DNA of 64,000 nucleotides from positions 62,001 through 126,000 of the forward strand of contig NZ_CP074380.1 in NCBI RefSeq assembly GCF_022695595.1, written 5' to 3'. Every line of letters starts with the position of its first letter. Within the stretch, counting starts at the first letter, position 1. The notes beneath the pieces were generated by a model, which saw only the letters and a list, made by a program, of their open reading frames with translations, was not told the DNA's origin and made no database searches. Below, piece after piece: positions 26,080-35,381 of this stretch. Made by a program: the position numbers and the translations under genes. Source of the DNA: Streptomyces sp. MST-110588. GTDB lineage: Bacteria > Actinomycetota > Actinomycetes > Streptomycetales > Streptomycetaceae.

Positions 26080-26952
26080 TCAGTGCCGCGGGTGCGGCGC
26101 CCGGTCGCGGTAGGCGGCGACCGCCGTCCGGACGAACGAGCGGATCAGTGGATCGGTGTCGCCCTCCTTCCAGGCCACCACCATGCGGCTCGGCGGCATG
26201 TCGGTCAGCGGCACCACGGCGAGCCCCTGTACCGGCTCGTGGTCCAGGAGAGTCATGCCGACCGTGCCGTTCCACAGCACGGCCTGCCGGCATTCCTGGA
26301 CCGTGCGCACCACCGGGCCTTCGCGGGATCGGCCGCCGTTCCAGTACGACTGCCATCGGGGGTCGGTGCCCTGCGGGAACCGGAACCATTGGCGGTCGGC
26401 CAGGTCGGCCAGGTTCAGACACGCGCGGCGGGCCAGCGGATCGTCGGCGCGCAGCAGGGCTCCCACCGGGTCGGTACGCAGTTCCCGCACGGTCAGGCCG
26501 GTCTCGTCGAACGGCCCGCGGGTCAGGGCGACGTCGACGAGTGCGGCGTGCAGTCCGCAGGTGGGGTCGGTCAGGTCCGTGTCACGGATGCGCGCCTGGA
26601 CGTACGGATGCCGCCGGTGGAAGGCACGGGCCAGCCGGGACGCGGCCGGGTCGCCGCTGTCACCCAGGATGCCGACGGTGAGGGTGGCGGTGCCGGCCGC
26701 CGCGGCCACGCGCACGCGGGCCCGGTCGGCCTGGTCGAGCAGGGCGCGCGCCTCGTCGAGCAGCACCGCTCCGACCGGGGTGAGCCTGACGCCGGCGGGT
26801 GACCGGTCCAGCAGCGGGGCGCCGGCCTCGGTCTCCAACTGTCTGATCGCGCGGCTCAGGGGCGGCTGGGTCATGTGCAGCCGGGCGGCGGCCCGGCCGA
26901 AGTGGAGTTCCTCGGCGACCGCCACGAAATAGCGCAGCGTACGTAACTCCAT
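26080..26952 (-). CDS. LysR-family transcriptional regulator
   Basis: A regulator of 290 aa. The N-terminal helix-turn-helix reads ELRTLRYFVAVAEELHFGRA, then RLHMTQPPLSRAIRQLETE. The rest is a two-lobe effector domain. Start at 26952 (MELRTLRYF) rather than 26985, since it is the family start and the operator lies just upstream. It is divergent from a cupin protein, its likely target. Confidence 0.88.
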   Translation of the reverse strand: MELRTLRYFVAVAEELHFGRAAARLHMTQPPLSRAIRQLETEAGAPLLDRSPAGVRLTPVGAVLLDEARALLDQADRARVRVAAAAGTATLTVGILGDSGDPAASRLARAFHRRHPYVQARIRDTDLTDPTCGLHAALVDVALTRGPFDETGLTVRELRTDPVGALLRADDPLARRACLNLADLADRQWFRFPQGTDPRWQSYWNGGRSREGPVVRTVQECRQAVLWNGTVGMTLLDHEPVQGLAVVPLTDMPPSRMVVAWKEGDTDPLIRSFVRTAVAAYRDRAPHPRH

Positions 26953-26959
26953 GGTGCGA

Positions 26960-26978
26960 CGATACCCGTACGGTATCG
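26960..26978. promoter_or_regulatory. LysR operator CGATACC-N5-GGTATCG
   Basis: A perfect palindrome with 7-bp arms, eight bases from the LysR start and about 55 from the cupin start. It fits the LysR auto-regulatory site between divergent genes. Confidence 0.7.
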
Positions 26979-27032
26979 GCGTCACCGAACGGGTCTTGGA
27001 CGGTCGCGGTGCCCTGGCTGTGGGATCGAGGC

Positions 27033-27581
27033 ATGACTGATGAATCCACGGCCGGCGTGCCGGTCGCCGACCCCACCACGACCGCCAGTCCCGCCATGTC
27101 CGCCGGCCCCGCCATGTCCGCCGGCCCCGCCGTATCGGTGGTCGGCCCGGGCGACGGAGAGACGATCGTCCTGGGCACCACCCGTATGCGCGTCCTGGAA
27201 GACGGCAGCAACACCGGTCACCGTCTCGCGCTCACCGAGTCCGTCCTCGCGCCACACACGCCCGGACCGCCACAGCACCGGCACGCCCGGCACGACGAGG
27301 GCTTCCACATCATCTCCGGCACGGTGCGGTTCACGGTCGGCGACAGGGAACACGACGCGACCGCGGGCACGTTCGTACTGGTCCCGCCCGGGGTCCCGCA
27401 CACGTTCGCCAACGTCACCGGCCAACCGGCCGTCATGCTCAGCGTTTTCACACCGGATCTGTACGTGCAGTACTTCCGGGACCTGCGGGACCTGATGGCC
27501 GACGGCCGGCCGCCGACCCCCCAGGAACATGTCCGGACGATGAGCCGTTACGCCACCGAGCCCGCCACCGACTTCACCTGA
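27033..27581 (+). CDS. cupin-domain protein
   Basis: A single-domain cupin of 182 aa. The metal motif reads PQHRHARHDEGFHIISGTV, and the second half has LVPPGVPHTFANVTGQPA. The N-terminal 30 residues are Ala/Ser/Pro-rich and contain an 18-bp tandem repeat (AMSAGP twice). Such proteins bind metal and act as dioxygenases, isomerases or sensors; the substrate is unknown. It is divergent from the LysR gene. Confidence 0.8.
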   Translation: MTDESTAGVPVADPTTTASPAMSAGPAMSAGPAVSVVGPGDGETIVLGTTRMRVLEDGSNTGHRLALTESVLAPHTPGPPQHRHARHDEGFHIISGTVRFTVGDREHDATAGTFVLVPPGVPHTFANVTGQPAVMLSVFTPDLYVQYFRDLRDLMADGRPPTPQEHVRTMSRYATEPATDFT

Positions 27582-27692
27582 CGGCCGGGAGGGCACCGTC
27601 CCGGCGGGCTTGGCGGCGACGGTCGAGGAGGCCGGCCGTACGGCGGAGTTCTTCGGCATCCGGGGCGCGACGGGTGCGTCCCGGAGGCACAC

Positions 27693-28547
27693 TCACACGT
27701 CGCGGCGCCGCACGACGAGGACGGCGAGGGCGATCGCGGTCAGCGGCCAGAGTGCGTACACGATCCAGGAGCCGGGGACCGTGGCGCTGTGAGCCAGGGA
27801 TCCGGGATCCGGTTCCCAGGTCTGGACCAGACGCTTCCAGGCGGCCGGCACCATCGCGTGGTTGATGTCCGCCGACCAGCGGTCGCGCTCGGAGAACATG
27901 GGCGGCAGGATCAGCAGGGCGAAGGCGCCGGTGAGCACGGTCGCGGCGCCGTGCCGGAGCAGGACGCCGAGGCCCAGGCCGATCAGTGCGCAGACCGGGG
28001 CCAGCAGCGCGGAGACCACCAGCGCCCGGAGCGCCCCGGGGTGGGTGATCGGGACACCGGCGTGCCGCCCGTTCAAGATGGCCTGGGAGATCAGGAAGCA
28101 ACCGGTGGAGATGACCGCGCCGGCCGCGGTCCACAGCGCGGCAGTGACGGCCGCCTTGGCCAGCACGACCGAACCGCGGGCGGGGACGGCCACGGTGGTG
28201 GTACGGATCAGGCCGCTGCTGTACTCGCTCACGACCGTCAGGGCGCCGATGACGCAGGCGATGAGCATCAGCGTGTAGTAGCCGGTCGGCGGATAGGCGT
28301 CGTAGGGCCGGAATTCGGCGGGGCCGAAGCCCGCGGCGTTGTCCGCGAGCGTGGCCACGGCGGCGGACCCGATGACGGACAGGGCGGTGAGGATGATCGT
28401 CCACGGAGTGGACCGCAGCGACCGCGTCTTGATCCACTCGGCGGCGAGCAGGTCGCGGAAGCGGACGGGCGGCTCGGCGACGCGCGTGGCCGAAGAGGTC
28501 GGCGGGACAGGAAGGACCGTCGGACGGACGGAGGCGCGTGTGGTCAT
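27693..28547 (-). CDS. ABC transporter permease (ABC-2 type)
   Basis: A membrane protein of 284 aa with about six hydrophobic segments: WTIILTALSVIGSAAVATLA, YYTLMLIACVIGALTVVSEY, the third near AALWTAAGAVISTGCFLISQ, then ALVVSALLAPVCALIGLGLG, ATVLTGAFALLILPPMF and WPLTAIALAVLVV. SEYSSGLIRTT after the second segment is a common mark of bacteriocin/drug-export ABC-2 permeases. It is coupled to the ATPase by ATGA. The start is the ATG at 28547, not the long upstream frame. A two-component system is divergent from this unit and is probably its regulator. Confidence 0.9.
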   Translation of the reverse strand: MTTRASVRPTVLPVPPTSSATRVAEPPVRFRDLLAAEWIKTRSLRSTPWTIILTALSVIGSAAVATLADNAAGFGPAEFRPYDAYPPTGYYTLMLIACVIGALTVVSEYSSGLIRTTTVAVPARGSVVLAKAAVTAALWTAAGAVISTGCFLISQAILNGRHAGVPITHPGALRALVVSALLAPVCALIGLGLGVLLRHGAATVLTGAFALLILPPMFSERDRWSADINHAMVPAAWKRLVQTWEPDPGSLAHSATVPGSWIVYALWPLTAIALAVLVVRRRDV

Positions 28548-29464
28548 CGGGGCTGTCCTGTCTGATATTCGACGCTGTCGGCGGTGAGTTCCATGAAGGC
28601 TCTCTCCAGCGAAGCGGTACGGGTGGTCAGCTCCTCCAGCCGGATACGGTGCTCCAAGGCGAGCGCTCCGATCCGGTCCGCCGGGAGCCCGGTCACGGCC
28701 AGCTTCCCGGCGCCGGCCGGGCCCGTGCACTCGACCGAGGCGCCCGCCGCGGTCAGCACGGCTGCCAGCTCGGCGGCCCGCGGTGTCCCGACCACGACGC
28801 TGCGAGGAGTGCCGCGGGCCGCGAAGTCCTCCACCGACTCGGCGGCGATGAGACGGCCCCGGCCGATGACGACCAGTTGGTCGGCGGTGTTCTCCATCTC
28901 CGACATCAGGTGGCTGGAGAGGAAGACCGTACGTCCCTCGGCTGCCAGGCGCCGGAACAGGCGGCGTACCCAGAGCACGCCCTCGGGGTCCATGCCGTTG
29001 ATCGGCTCGTCGAACATCAGCACGGGCGGGTTGCCGAGCAAGGCGGTGGCGATGCCGAGGCGCTGCTTCATGCCGAGGGAGAAGCCGCCGATGCGGCGGC
29101 CCGCCACCTCGGTCAGCCCCACCTCCCCCAGTACTTCCGCCACCCGGCGCCGCGGGATGCCGTTGCTGCGGGCCAGGGCGGACAGATGGGCGGCGGCGCT
29201 GCGGCCCCCATGGACCTGGCCGGCGTCGAGGCAGGCGCCGACGTGCCGCAAGCCGCGCGGGTGGCGGTGGAAGGGGACGCCACCGACGGTGGCGGCGCCG
29301 GTGGTGGGCGCGTCCAGACCGAGGATCATCCGCAAGGTGGTGGACTTGCCGGCTCCGTTGGGGCCGAGGAATCCGGTGACCCGGCCCGGCCGGACGGTGA
29401 AGGACAGACGGTCGACGGCCGTCTTGTCGCCGTAGCGCTTGGTGAGTTCGCTGACTTCGATCAC
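28544..29464 (-). CDS. ABC transporter ATP-binding protein
   Basis: The ATPase partner of the permease, about 306 aa. Walker A is GFLGPNGAGKSTTLRMI, the signature FSLGMKQRLGIATALLG and Walker B VLMFDEPINGMDPEG, with the switch His in LSSHLMSEM. The C-terminal 80 residues are the usual drug-exporter extension. GTG at 29464 (VIEVSELTKRYG) is the likely start; an ATG at 29500 is possible. The substrate is probably a peptide or drug. Confidence 0.92.
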   Translation of the reverse strand: MIEVSELTKRYGDKTAVDRLSFTVRPGRVTGFLGPNGAGKSTTLRMILGLDAPTTGAATVGGVPFHRHPRGLRHVGACLDAGQVHGGRSAAAHLSALARSNGIPRRRVAEVLGEVGLTEVAGRRIGGFSLGMKQRLGIATALLGNPPVLMFDEPINGMDPEGVLWVRRLFRRLAAEGRTVFLSSHLMSEMENTADQLVVIGRGRLIAAESVEDFAARGTPRSVVVGTPRAAELAAVLTAAGASVECTGPAGAGKLAVTGLPADRIGALALEHRIRLEELTTRTASLERAFMELTADSVEYQTGQPR

Positions 29465-29594
29465 GGCATCCACACTGCCGGGACGGCCTCGGTCCGGCAT
29501 GGGGCCGTGGGCGGCAATCGCGCGGTCGGGTTGGCCCGGGGGCGTACGTCCTCGGGCTGACGCCGCACGGGAGCGGTCCGGTTAGTCTCACGGC

Positions 29595-30860
29595 GTGAAC
29601 CCCCATGACGATCACTTCGCTGCCCGCGCCCGAGGCGCGCGGCGGCCTTCTCCCAGGGGCGCGCCGCCGATGACGAGAACGCCGATGACGGGACCGAAGG
29701 CCGTGGCCTGGGCGGGCGGTGTCTGCTACCTCCTGATGACGGGTCTGCTGGCGGGGGCCACGACACGGGCCTCGGGTACGGTCCACGGTGTCGGGTCGCT
29801 GTTGGCCGTGAGCCTCCTCGTCGGCGTGGTACGGCGGATGCCGCTGACGGCCCTGGCCATGGCGCTCCTCGGCTCCACCGCCGTGGTGGTGGGCACGCCG
29901 AGCCCCGCCCACGCGCCCTGGGCGGTTTCCTACCAGGGCCAGTTCCTGTCGTACCTGGCGGTGGATCTCGTCCTGGGCTACGTCATCTCCACCTGCACGC
30001 GGCGGGCTTCGGCCGTCGCCGTGGCCGTGTCCTTCACCGTGCAGCTCCTGGTGATCGGCGCCTTTACGCACGGGAGCGACCTGACCGTCACCGGCCTGAT
30101 CGCCTTCCTGGCGATGGCCGTATGCTGCGCGGCCGGTCTGCTCGGCCGCGAGCGGCGCGAGCACGCGGTGGCGCTGCGCTCGCAGGAGGTGGCCGAGGCC
30201 GTGACCGCCGAACGACTGCGGATCGCACGGGAACTGCACGACGCGGTCGCGCACAGCATCGGCATCATCGCCATCCAGGCAGGCGTGGGGAGCCGGGTCA
30301 TCCGCACGCAGCCGGCGCAGGCCGGCGAGGCCCTGCGCGCCATCGAGTCCACCAGCAGGGAGACGCTGGCGGGCCTCAGGCGCACGCTGGTCTCGCTCCG
30401 TCAGGCCGACCGGGGCACCACCGGCCCGAAGCGGTCACCGCTCACGCCCTCGCCGGGGCTGGCGGACGTCGAACGGCTGGCGGCGACGACCGCGGACGCG
30501 GGGGTACGCGTCGAGGTGTGCCGCAGCGGGGAGCAGCGTGCTGTGCCGGCCGACATCGACCTGTCCGCCTACCGCATCGTGCAGGAGGCGCTGACCAACG
30601 TGGTGCGCCATGCGGGCACCGGGCACTGCCGGGTGACCATCGGCTACAGGGAGGCGGAGCTGTCCGTGGAGGTCGTCGACGACGGGCGCGGCGCCACCGG
30701 GAACGGCGCGGCCCACGGCTTCGGCCTCGTCGGCATGCGGGAGCGCGTCGGCCTGCTGCACGGCCACCTCAGCGCCGGGCCGCGCCCCGAAGGCGGTTTC
30801 CGGGTGGCGGCACGGCTGCCGCTGCCCGCGCCCGTCACGATGGGGGTGGAGGCCCGGTGA
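29595..30860 (+). CDS. NarL/DesK-type sensor histidine kinase
   Basis: A membrane kinase. Residues 35-180 hold five or six hydrophobic segments with little exposed loop, so it probably senses the membrane or a drug in it. The HisKA_3 phospho-acceptor is His215 in RIARELHDAVAHS. The ATPase domain has RIVQEALTNVVRHA, VEVVDDGRGA and HGFGLVGMRERVGLL. It starts with GTG at 29595, or one of the ATGs near 29670. It overlaps its response regulator (GTGA) and is divergent from the ABC exporter. Confidence 0.9.
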   Translation: MNPHDDHFAARARGARRPSPRGAPPMTRTPMTGPKAVAWAGGVCYLLMTGLLAGATTRASGTVHGVGSLLAVSLLVGVVRRMPLTALAMALLGSTAVVVGTPSPAHAPWAVSYQGQFLSYLAVDLVLGYVISTCTRRASAVAVAVSFTVQLLVIGAFTHGSDLTVTGLIAFLAMAVCCAAGLLGRERREHAVALRSQEVAEAVTAERLRIARELHDAVAHSIGIIAIQAGVGSRVIRTQPAQAGEALRAIESTSRETLAGLRRTLVSLRQADRGTTGPKRSPLTPSPGLADVERLAATTADAGVRVEVCRSGEQRAVPADIDLSAYRIVQEALTNVVRHAGTGHCRVTIGYREAELSVEVVDDGRGATGNGAAHGFGLVGMRERVGLLHGHLSAGPRPEGGFRVAARLPLPAPVTMGVEAR

Positions 30861-31522
30861 CCGTCCGTATCGTGCTCGCCGACGACCAGCCGCTGGTGCG
30901 GTCCGGTCTGCGCGTGCTCATGGCCGACCACCCCGACCTGGAGGTCGTCGGTGAGGCCGCCACCGGCGCCGAGGCGGTCCAACTGGTCGCGGAGGTCAGC
31001 CCCGATGTCGTGGTGATGGACATCCGGATGCCCGGCATGGACGGGATCGAGGCCACCCGCCTGATCACGAACGGTCCGGCGACGACCCGGGTCATGGTCC
31101 TGACCACCTTCGACGAGGACGAGTACGTCTACGGCGCGCTGCGGGCCGGTGCGAGCGGCTTCGTGGTCAAGGACATGGCGCTGGAGGACATCCTCGCGGC
31201 GGTCCGCGTGGTCGCCGCCGGTGACGCGCTGATCGCGCCGGGCGTGACGCGCCGTCTGATCGCGGACTTCGTCGGGCGCCCTGAAGCCGCTCCCGTGCGC
31301 TCCCCACGGCCGGTCCGGGGCATCACCGAGCGGGAGCGGGAAGTGCTGACCCTGGTCGGACGCGGCCGGTCGAACACCGAGATCGCGGAGGACCTCTTCA
31401 TCACGGTGGCCACCGCCAAGTCGCACGTGTCCCGGCTGCTCACCAAACTGGGCGCCCGGGACCGGGTGCAGCTCGTCATCACCGCGTACGAGGCGGGGCT
31501 GGTCGCGCCTGGGCAGAGCTGA
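30857..31522 (+). CDS. NarL/LuxR-type response regulator
   Basis: A 221-aa regulator. The receiver has IVLADDQPLVRSGLRVL, phospho-acceptor Asp55 in VVVMDIRMPGMDG, and Lys in GFVVKDMALED. The C-terminal LuxR helix-turn-helix reads ITEREREVLTLVGRGRSNTE, then VATAKSHVSRLLTKLGARDR. It is partner of the kinase just upstream; the likely target is the divergent ABC exporter (inference from position). Confidence 0.93.
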   Translation: MTVRIVLADDQPLVRSGLRVLMADHPDLEVVGEAATGAEAVQLVAEVSPDVVVMDIRMPGMDGIEATRLITNGPATTRVMVLTTFDEDEYVYGALRAGASGFVVKDMALEDILAAVRVVAAGDALIAPGVTRRLIADFVGRPEAAPVRSPRPVRGITEREREVLTLVGRGRSNTEIAEDLFITVATAKSHVSRLLTKLGARDRVQLVITAYEAGLVAPGQS

Positions 31523-32031
31523 ACAAGCCGATCGAGGCGCTGCCTCCAACGGGTCGGCTCGGGTATCAAAAGGCCCATGGCAGCGGGGAACACCCACGGC
31601 GAACACAGGCCCCGCGAGCCCCGGTTCCTACCGGCGACCGGGCGCAAGAGCGGCATTCCGGTCATGGTCGTGGTGGCGAACAGCGGTGCCGCCGGGGCCG
31701 GTCAGCGTTTCAGCGCTCGTTCTCCTGCCGGTCCCCGCCCGGCGCCGGACACCACGCCGGACGTGGCCGGGCGGCCGTCGGGCCCCAGCGGTGCTGCGTT
31801 CACGCGGGGCCGGAAGATCTGGATCAGGACAGCGCGGGCCCGAAGAACCGGTCCGTTTTCCGGTCTTGTGCCGCAAGGAGGCGCAACGTGCCCGCGGCGG
31901 CCGGGTCCGGCCGCTTCGTACGGATCCGGCCGCTTCGATGATCTTTGGGGGTGGCCAGACCCTTTCGACGGGAAGGACGGGTTCTGCCGGAGCCGCCCCG
32001 AAGAGGGGACCACGTCCTACGCTCCCTGGTC
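31523..32031. other. 509-bp intergenic region without a gene
   Basis: Between the response regulator and a secreted protein. Only shadow frames without a family are seen and I recognise no repeat or terminator. It should contain the promoter of the secreted protein. Confidence 0.5.
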
Positions 32032-32571
32032 ATGCGCAGAACAACGAGCAGATTCAGCAGGGCCGGCCTTGCCGCCCTCCTCGCCCTGGTCGTCTCCGTC
32101 CTCGGCCTGGGCGGCGCCTCCCCGGCCTCGGCCGAGACCCCGGCACTCGCCTTCGCCGTGGACAAGGCACAGGCCACTCCCGGCTCCGCCGTCACCCTGA
32201 CCATGGCCTTCACCAACACCGGCACCGCCGATGTCAGGTTCGTGTGGCAGTCGTTCCAGCCCACGTGGGAGACCTCTTCGACGAGCGGGCTGAAGTACAC
32301 CTGGACCACATGCACCGCCGACCCGGGAGTGACGTGCACGCCCGGCAAGGGCGCCTCGTACTCCGTACCGATCGCCCCCGGTGCCAGCCGTAAGGTCACG
32401 ATGACCTACGACATCGCCGCCGACTCCTCCTGCGGCTACCCCGACGTCTCCTTCTACTCCTACATCTACTACAAGTTCGCCGGTGGCCTGCCCGCCAAGG
32501 AGGGCACCTTCTTCACTCCCGCCACCCGCGTGATCTGTCCGACCACTCCCCCGGCCGGCGCACGCGTCTGA
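32032..32571 (+). CDS. secreted protein with N-terminal signal peptide
   Basis: A 179-aa exported protein. The signal peptide is classical: RRTTSRFSRAG, a hydrophobic LAALLALVVSVLGLGG and a cleavage site near SPASA-ET. The mature part is about 145 aa and strand-rich (LTMAFTNTGTADVRFVWQSF, IAPGASRKVTMTYDIAAD). It resembles an immunoglobulin-like or DUF11-type beta-sandwich with two Cys pairs (WTTCTADPGVTCTP, and Cys in SSCGYPD and RVICPTT). Function unknown, probably a small cell-surface or extracellular adhesive domain. Confidence 0.75.
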   Translation: MRRTTSRFSRAGLAALLALVVSVLGLGGASPASAETPALAFAVDKAQATPGSAVTLTMAFTNTGTADVRFVWQSFQPTWETSSTSGLKYTWTTCTADPGVTCTPGKGASYSVPIAPGASRKVTMTYDIAADSSCGYPDVSFYSYIYYKFAGGLPAKEGTFFTPATRVICPTTPPAGARV

Positions 32572-32777
32572 CGCGGGCCGTACGGGTCGTGGTCCGGGCC
32601 CGTACCACCGGCGCGGATCCCCCGGACGCGGCCCGTCCCCGCCAGTCCTGCGCTCCTGCGGTCCAGGGCCGTCCGTGGCCCCGCCTTGGACCGGGGGAGC
32701 CCAGCGACCGCCGTGTCGCAGCGGCCCGGCCGAAGATCTCTTACGGAATCCGGCCGCACCTCCCTTACGCTGTAAAA

Positions 32778-33374
32778 ATGCAGATCCCCACTCCGGAAGC
32801 GATACGTGCCCTGCACGAGCGGCATGCGCCGACCGCCGCCGCCTTCAACCTCGTCCACACGCACTGCGAGATCGTCTGGAAGATCGCCGAACAGCTCCTG
32901 GACGGCATGGCCGAGGACATCGACCGGGATCTGGTCCGGGCCGGCTGCCTGCTGCACGACATCGGCGTGTACCGGCTCATCGACGGCGAGGGACGGCTCG
33001 ACGGTAAGAACTACATCCGGCACGGCGTTCTCGGTCACGAGATCCTGGCGGCCGAGGGCATGCCCGAGGAGATCTGCCGTTTCTGTTCCTGTCATACGGG
33101 CGTGGGGCTGACCCGGCAGGACATCGTCTCCCAGGGGCTTTTGCTGCCGGCCGGCGACTACGTGGCCGTCAGCAGGGAGGAGCAGTTGGTCATGTACGCG
33201 GACAAGTTCCACAGCAAGTCCACCCCGCCGGTGTTCCTCTCGGGCGACACCTACGCCGCGCGTGTCCGGCGTTTCGGCGAGGACAAGGCGGAGGCGTTCA
33301 CCGCTTTGCGCAAGACCTTCGGGGAGCCGGACCTGGAGGCTCTGGCGGTCTCCTACGGCCATGCCCTGACGTAG
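32778..33374 (+). CDS. HD-domain phosphohydrolase-like protein
   Basis: A 198-aa metal phosphohydrolase. The HD signature has the first His in NLVHTHCEIVWKIAEQLL, the HD pair in LLHDIGVYRL, further His in IRHGVLGHEILAAEGM and CSCHTGVGL, and the last Asp in VMYADKFHS. It is of the uncharacterised UPF0158/YedJ-like nucleotide phosphohydrolase type. Substrate unknown. It ends at a strong bidirectional terminator shared with the convergent protease gene. Confidence 0.82.
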   Translation: MQIPTPEAIRALHERHAPTAAAFNLVHTHCEIVWKIAEQLLDGMAEDIDRDLVRAGCLLHDIGVYRLIDGEGRLDGKNYIRHGVLGHEILAAEGMPEEICRFCSCHTGVGLTRQDIVSQGLLLPAGDYVAVSREEQLVMYADKFHSKSTPPVFLSGDTYAARVRRFGEDKAEAFTALRKTFGEPDLEALAVSYGHALT

Positions 33375-33403
33375 CGGGCCAGGCCGCAGACGCCCGAAAT
33401 GGG

Positions 33404-33446
33404 GTCGAGGGGGTACGGGACATGAGATGTCCCGTACCCCCTCGAC
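33404..33446. terminator. bidirectional terminator hairpin
   Basis: A perfect 20-bp stem (GTCGAGGGGGTACGGGACAT) with a 3-base GAG loop, between the convergent HD and protease genes. Confidence 0.9.
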
Positions 33447-33464
33447 GCGCTACCGGGGCCGGCG

Positions 33465-34313
33465 TCAGCCGATCTGGCTCTTGATCCAGTCGCGGTACGC
33501 GACGACACCGGTGAATACCTCGCCGCCGACTCCGCACTTGTCGCCCAGGCTGCGGCTGTCGAGACCGACGAGCTGCCAGCGGCCCTTCACCTTCTGGATC
33601 GCCGGAGTGCCGGAATCGCCGCCGCAGGCGCCGCCGGGGCCGTCGTTGTCGTCCGCGCAGATGTCTCCGTCCACGGCGCCGAACGTGTCACTCTGGCACT
33701 TGGTCGCCGTGGGCTTGAGCGCCTTGAGGCTGATCTCCTGGAGCTTCTTGGGGAGCTTCGTCGGGTCGTGGAGACGCTCGGTGGTGTAGCCCCAGCCCAT
33801 GGTCTTGAACGTGCTGCCTTCGGCGGGCAGTGCGGTCGCCATGGGAGCCGGCTGGTTGGGGACCTTCTCGGTGAGCTGCACCAGGGCGAGGTCGTACCCC
33901 TTGTTGCTGTCCCAGCCGGAGAACTTCCACTTCGGGTTGACCTTGAACTGCTTGGCCTGGGCGACGACTCCGCCCTGGGTGCGGTCGTTGGATCCGATCC
34001 GCGCATGGACCTTGGCCGGGTCCATGAGTTCGTACGGCTTCCCGTCCTTGCCCGGGTCGGTCACGCAGTGTGCCGCGGTGACGATCCAGTCGGGGGCGAT
34101 GAGGGTGCCGCCGCACAGGTGGCTGTTGGGGTCGCCCTTGTTCTCCCACTGGAGGGAGACGATGAAGGGGTAGTTCTCCTTGGACTCGACGCCGCCGACG
34201 ATCCCGGGCTGGTTCTCGCCGGGCGGCGGGGAGGACTGACCGGCGTAGGCGGCCGATCCGGCCGCCGCGACTCCGAACGCCACAGCCGCTATCGCGCCGG
34301 CGCGCATCTTCAT
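33465..34313 (-). CDS. secreted trypsin-like serine protease (S1)
   Basis: A 282-aa exported protease. The signal is RAGAIAAVAFGVAAAGSAAYA. A short propeptide ends before IVGGVESKENYPFIVSL, the classical S1 activation site. The triad is His in TAAHCVT, Asp in GYDLALVQL and Ser in GGACGGDSGTP. An Asp in DNDGPGGACGGDSG sits where trypsin has its specificity Asp, which suggests Lys/Arg preference. Cys pairs follow the chymotrypsin pattern. It is probably secreted and self-activating, typical for Streptomyces. Confidence 0.93.
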   Translation of the reverse strand: MKMRAGAIAAVAFGVAAAGSAAYAGQSSPPPGENQPGIVGGVESKENYPFIVSLQWENKGDPNSHLCGGTLIAPDWIVTAAHCVTDPGKDGKPYELMDPAKVHARIGSNDRTQGGVVAQAKQFKVNPKWKFSGWDSNKGYDLALVQLTEKVPNQPAPMATALPAEGSTFKTMGWGYTTERLHDPTKLPKKLQEISLKALKPTATKCQSDTFGAVDGDICADDNDGPGGACGGDSGTPAIQKVKGRWQLVGLDSRSLGDKCGVGGEVFTGVVAYRDWIKSQIG

Positions 34314-34489
34314 TCTCAGCGTGCTAATTTTCCCGCTCCGATCTGGTCATAATCGAACGCACTCGGTCGAGAATTGACCCCCGACGGGCAGGAACCTAGC
34401 TCCCCCGCCGGAGCGGGATCAAGCTTCAAATTCTGTAGTTAAGCCAGGAGTTGAATGCGCAGCAAGCAACGGGCACGCGGGCCGCAAAA

Positions 34490-34528
34490 AGCCCGCTCGT
34501 CGGTATGTTTCCGTCCCGCGAGCGGGCT
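34490..34528 (-). terminator. intrinsic terminator of the GATase gene
   Basis: A 10-bp stem AGCCCGCTCG/CGAGCGGGCT with a 19-base loop, followed on the minus strand by a run of T. It lies just past the end of the GATase gene. Confidence 0.8.
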
Positions 34529-34551
34529 TCTGTTCATGCGCGGTCTTCGGC

Positions 34552-35304
34552 TCAGGCGGGCAGCGCATTCAAGCCCTGCGCGGCGTGGGCGACCGCCGCG
34601 GCGGCCAGGGCCCGGATGACCGGGTGGGGAAGAGTCCCGTCACCCGCCAGCTCGGGCTGGAACAAGGTGGCGAGGAAGAACGGGTGGTCCGGCAGTTCGG
34701 CCATGCGCACCTCGCCCGCCTCGTCGACGCCACCGAAGCGCATACCGTGCGCACGCAGCACATCCAGATGGGCCGAATTGGGGCCGTACGAACAGTGGTA
34801 CCGCTCGACGGTCCGCTCGGCCCCCACAACGCGCTCCGCCAGCGACCCCGGCTCCACCTTGACCACGCCCTCGTGCCCGGCCAGGGAGCACGCCAGCGGG
34901 ACGATCAGCAGCTCGTCGCCCTCCGGCTGGTTCTCGGCGTGGCCGATGCCGCCGAGCCCGCACACCTCGCGCGCGAACTCCAGCAGCGCGTGCTGGAACC
35001 CGGCACAGGTGCCCAGAAACGGAATGCCCCGCTCACGCGCCGTACGGACCGCCGCGAGCGCCCCGGCCTCACTGCGGTACGGGCTGCCGGGCATCAGCCA
35101 AATGGCATCGAATCCGGCGAGGGCGTCGGTGGATTCCGCGTCCTGGGTCGGTATCCAGTAGGCGTCCAGGACCAGTTGGTCGCGCCGGGCCAGCGCGTCG
35201 AGAAGGCCGGGAATGCGGGCATGGGCCCGCACGCCGGGCGAGCGGTCGCCCACCAGCGCGAGCCGGGCCGTCGAAGTGTGCACGGAATTCGTGGCTTTGG
35301 TCAT
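34552..35304 (-). CDS. class I glutamine amidotransferase-like protein (CTP-synthase C-domain-like)
   Basis: A stand-alone GATase of 250 aa. The Cys nucleophile lies in FLGTCAGFQHALLEFAREVC, and GFDAIWLMPGSPYRSEAGAL is the oxyanion strand. The third motif reads LATLFQPELAGDG: Gln stands where the catalytic His of FHPE is usual. Thus the classical Cys-His-Glu triad is broken and glutaminase activity is doubtful. It may be a pseudo-enzyme or use another base. It is divergent from a LysR gene and is probably its target. A strong terminator follows it. Confidence 0.8.
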   Translation of the reverse strand: MTKATNSVHTSTARLALVGDRSPGVRAHARIPGLLDALARRDQLVLDAYWIPTQDAESTDALAGFDAIWLMPGSPYRSEAGALAAVRTARERGIPFLGTCAGFQHALLEFAREVCGLGGIGHAENQPEGDELLIVPLACSLAGHEGVVKVEPGSLAERVVGAERTVERYHCSYGPNSAHLDVLRAHGMRFGGVDEAGEVRMAELPDHPFFLATLFQPELAGDGTLPHPVIRALAAAAVAHAAQGLNALPA

Positions 35305-35358
35305 GTGGTCATCCTGGCCCGGCAGCCGACTTCAGCGCCAACGATGATTCATGACCCG

Positions 35359-35379
35359 TCCATCAGCAATACTGATGGA
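35359..35379. promoter_or_regulatory. LysR operator TCCATCAG-N5-CTGATGGA
   Basis: A perfect palindrome with 8-bp arms, ending three bases before the LysR ATG and about 55 bases from the divergent GATase start. Confidence 0.75.
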
Positions 35380-35381
35380 TC

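Noticed and set aside
27693..30254. 853-aa minus-strand frame running from the ABC permease through the ATPase and the kinase
   Set aside because: Only the last 284 residues are real (permease). The rest is antisense to the kinase and out of frame with the ATPase.
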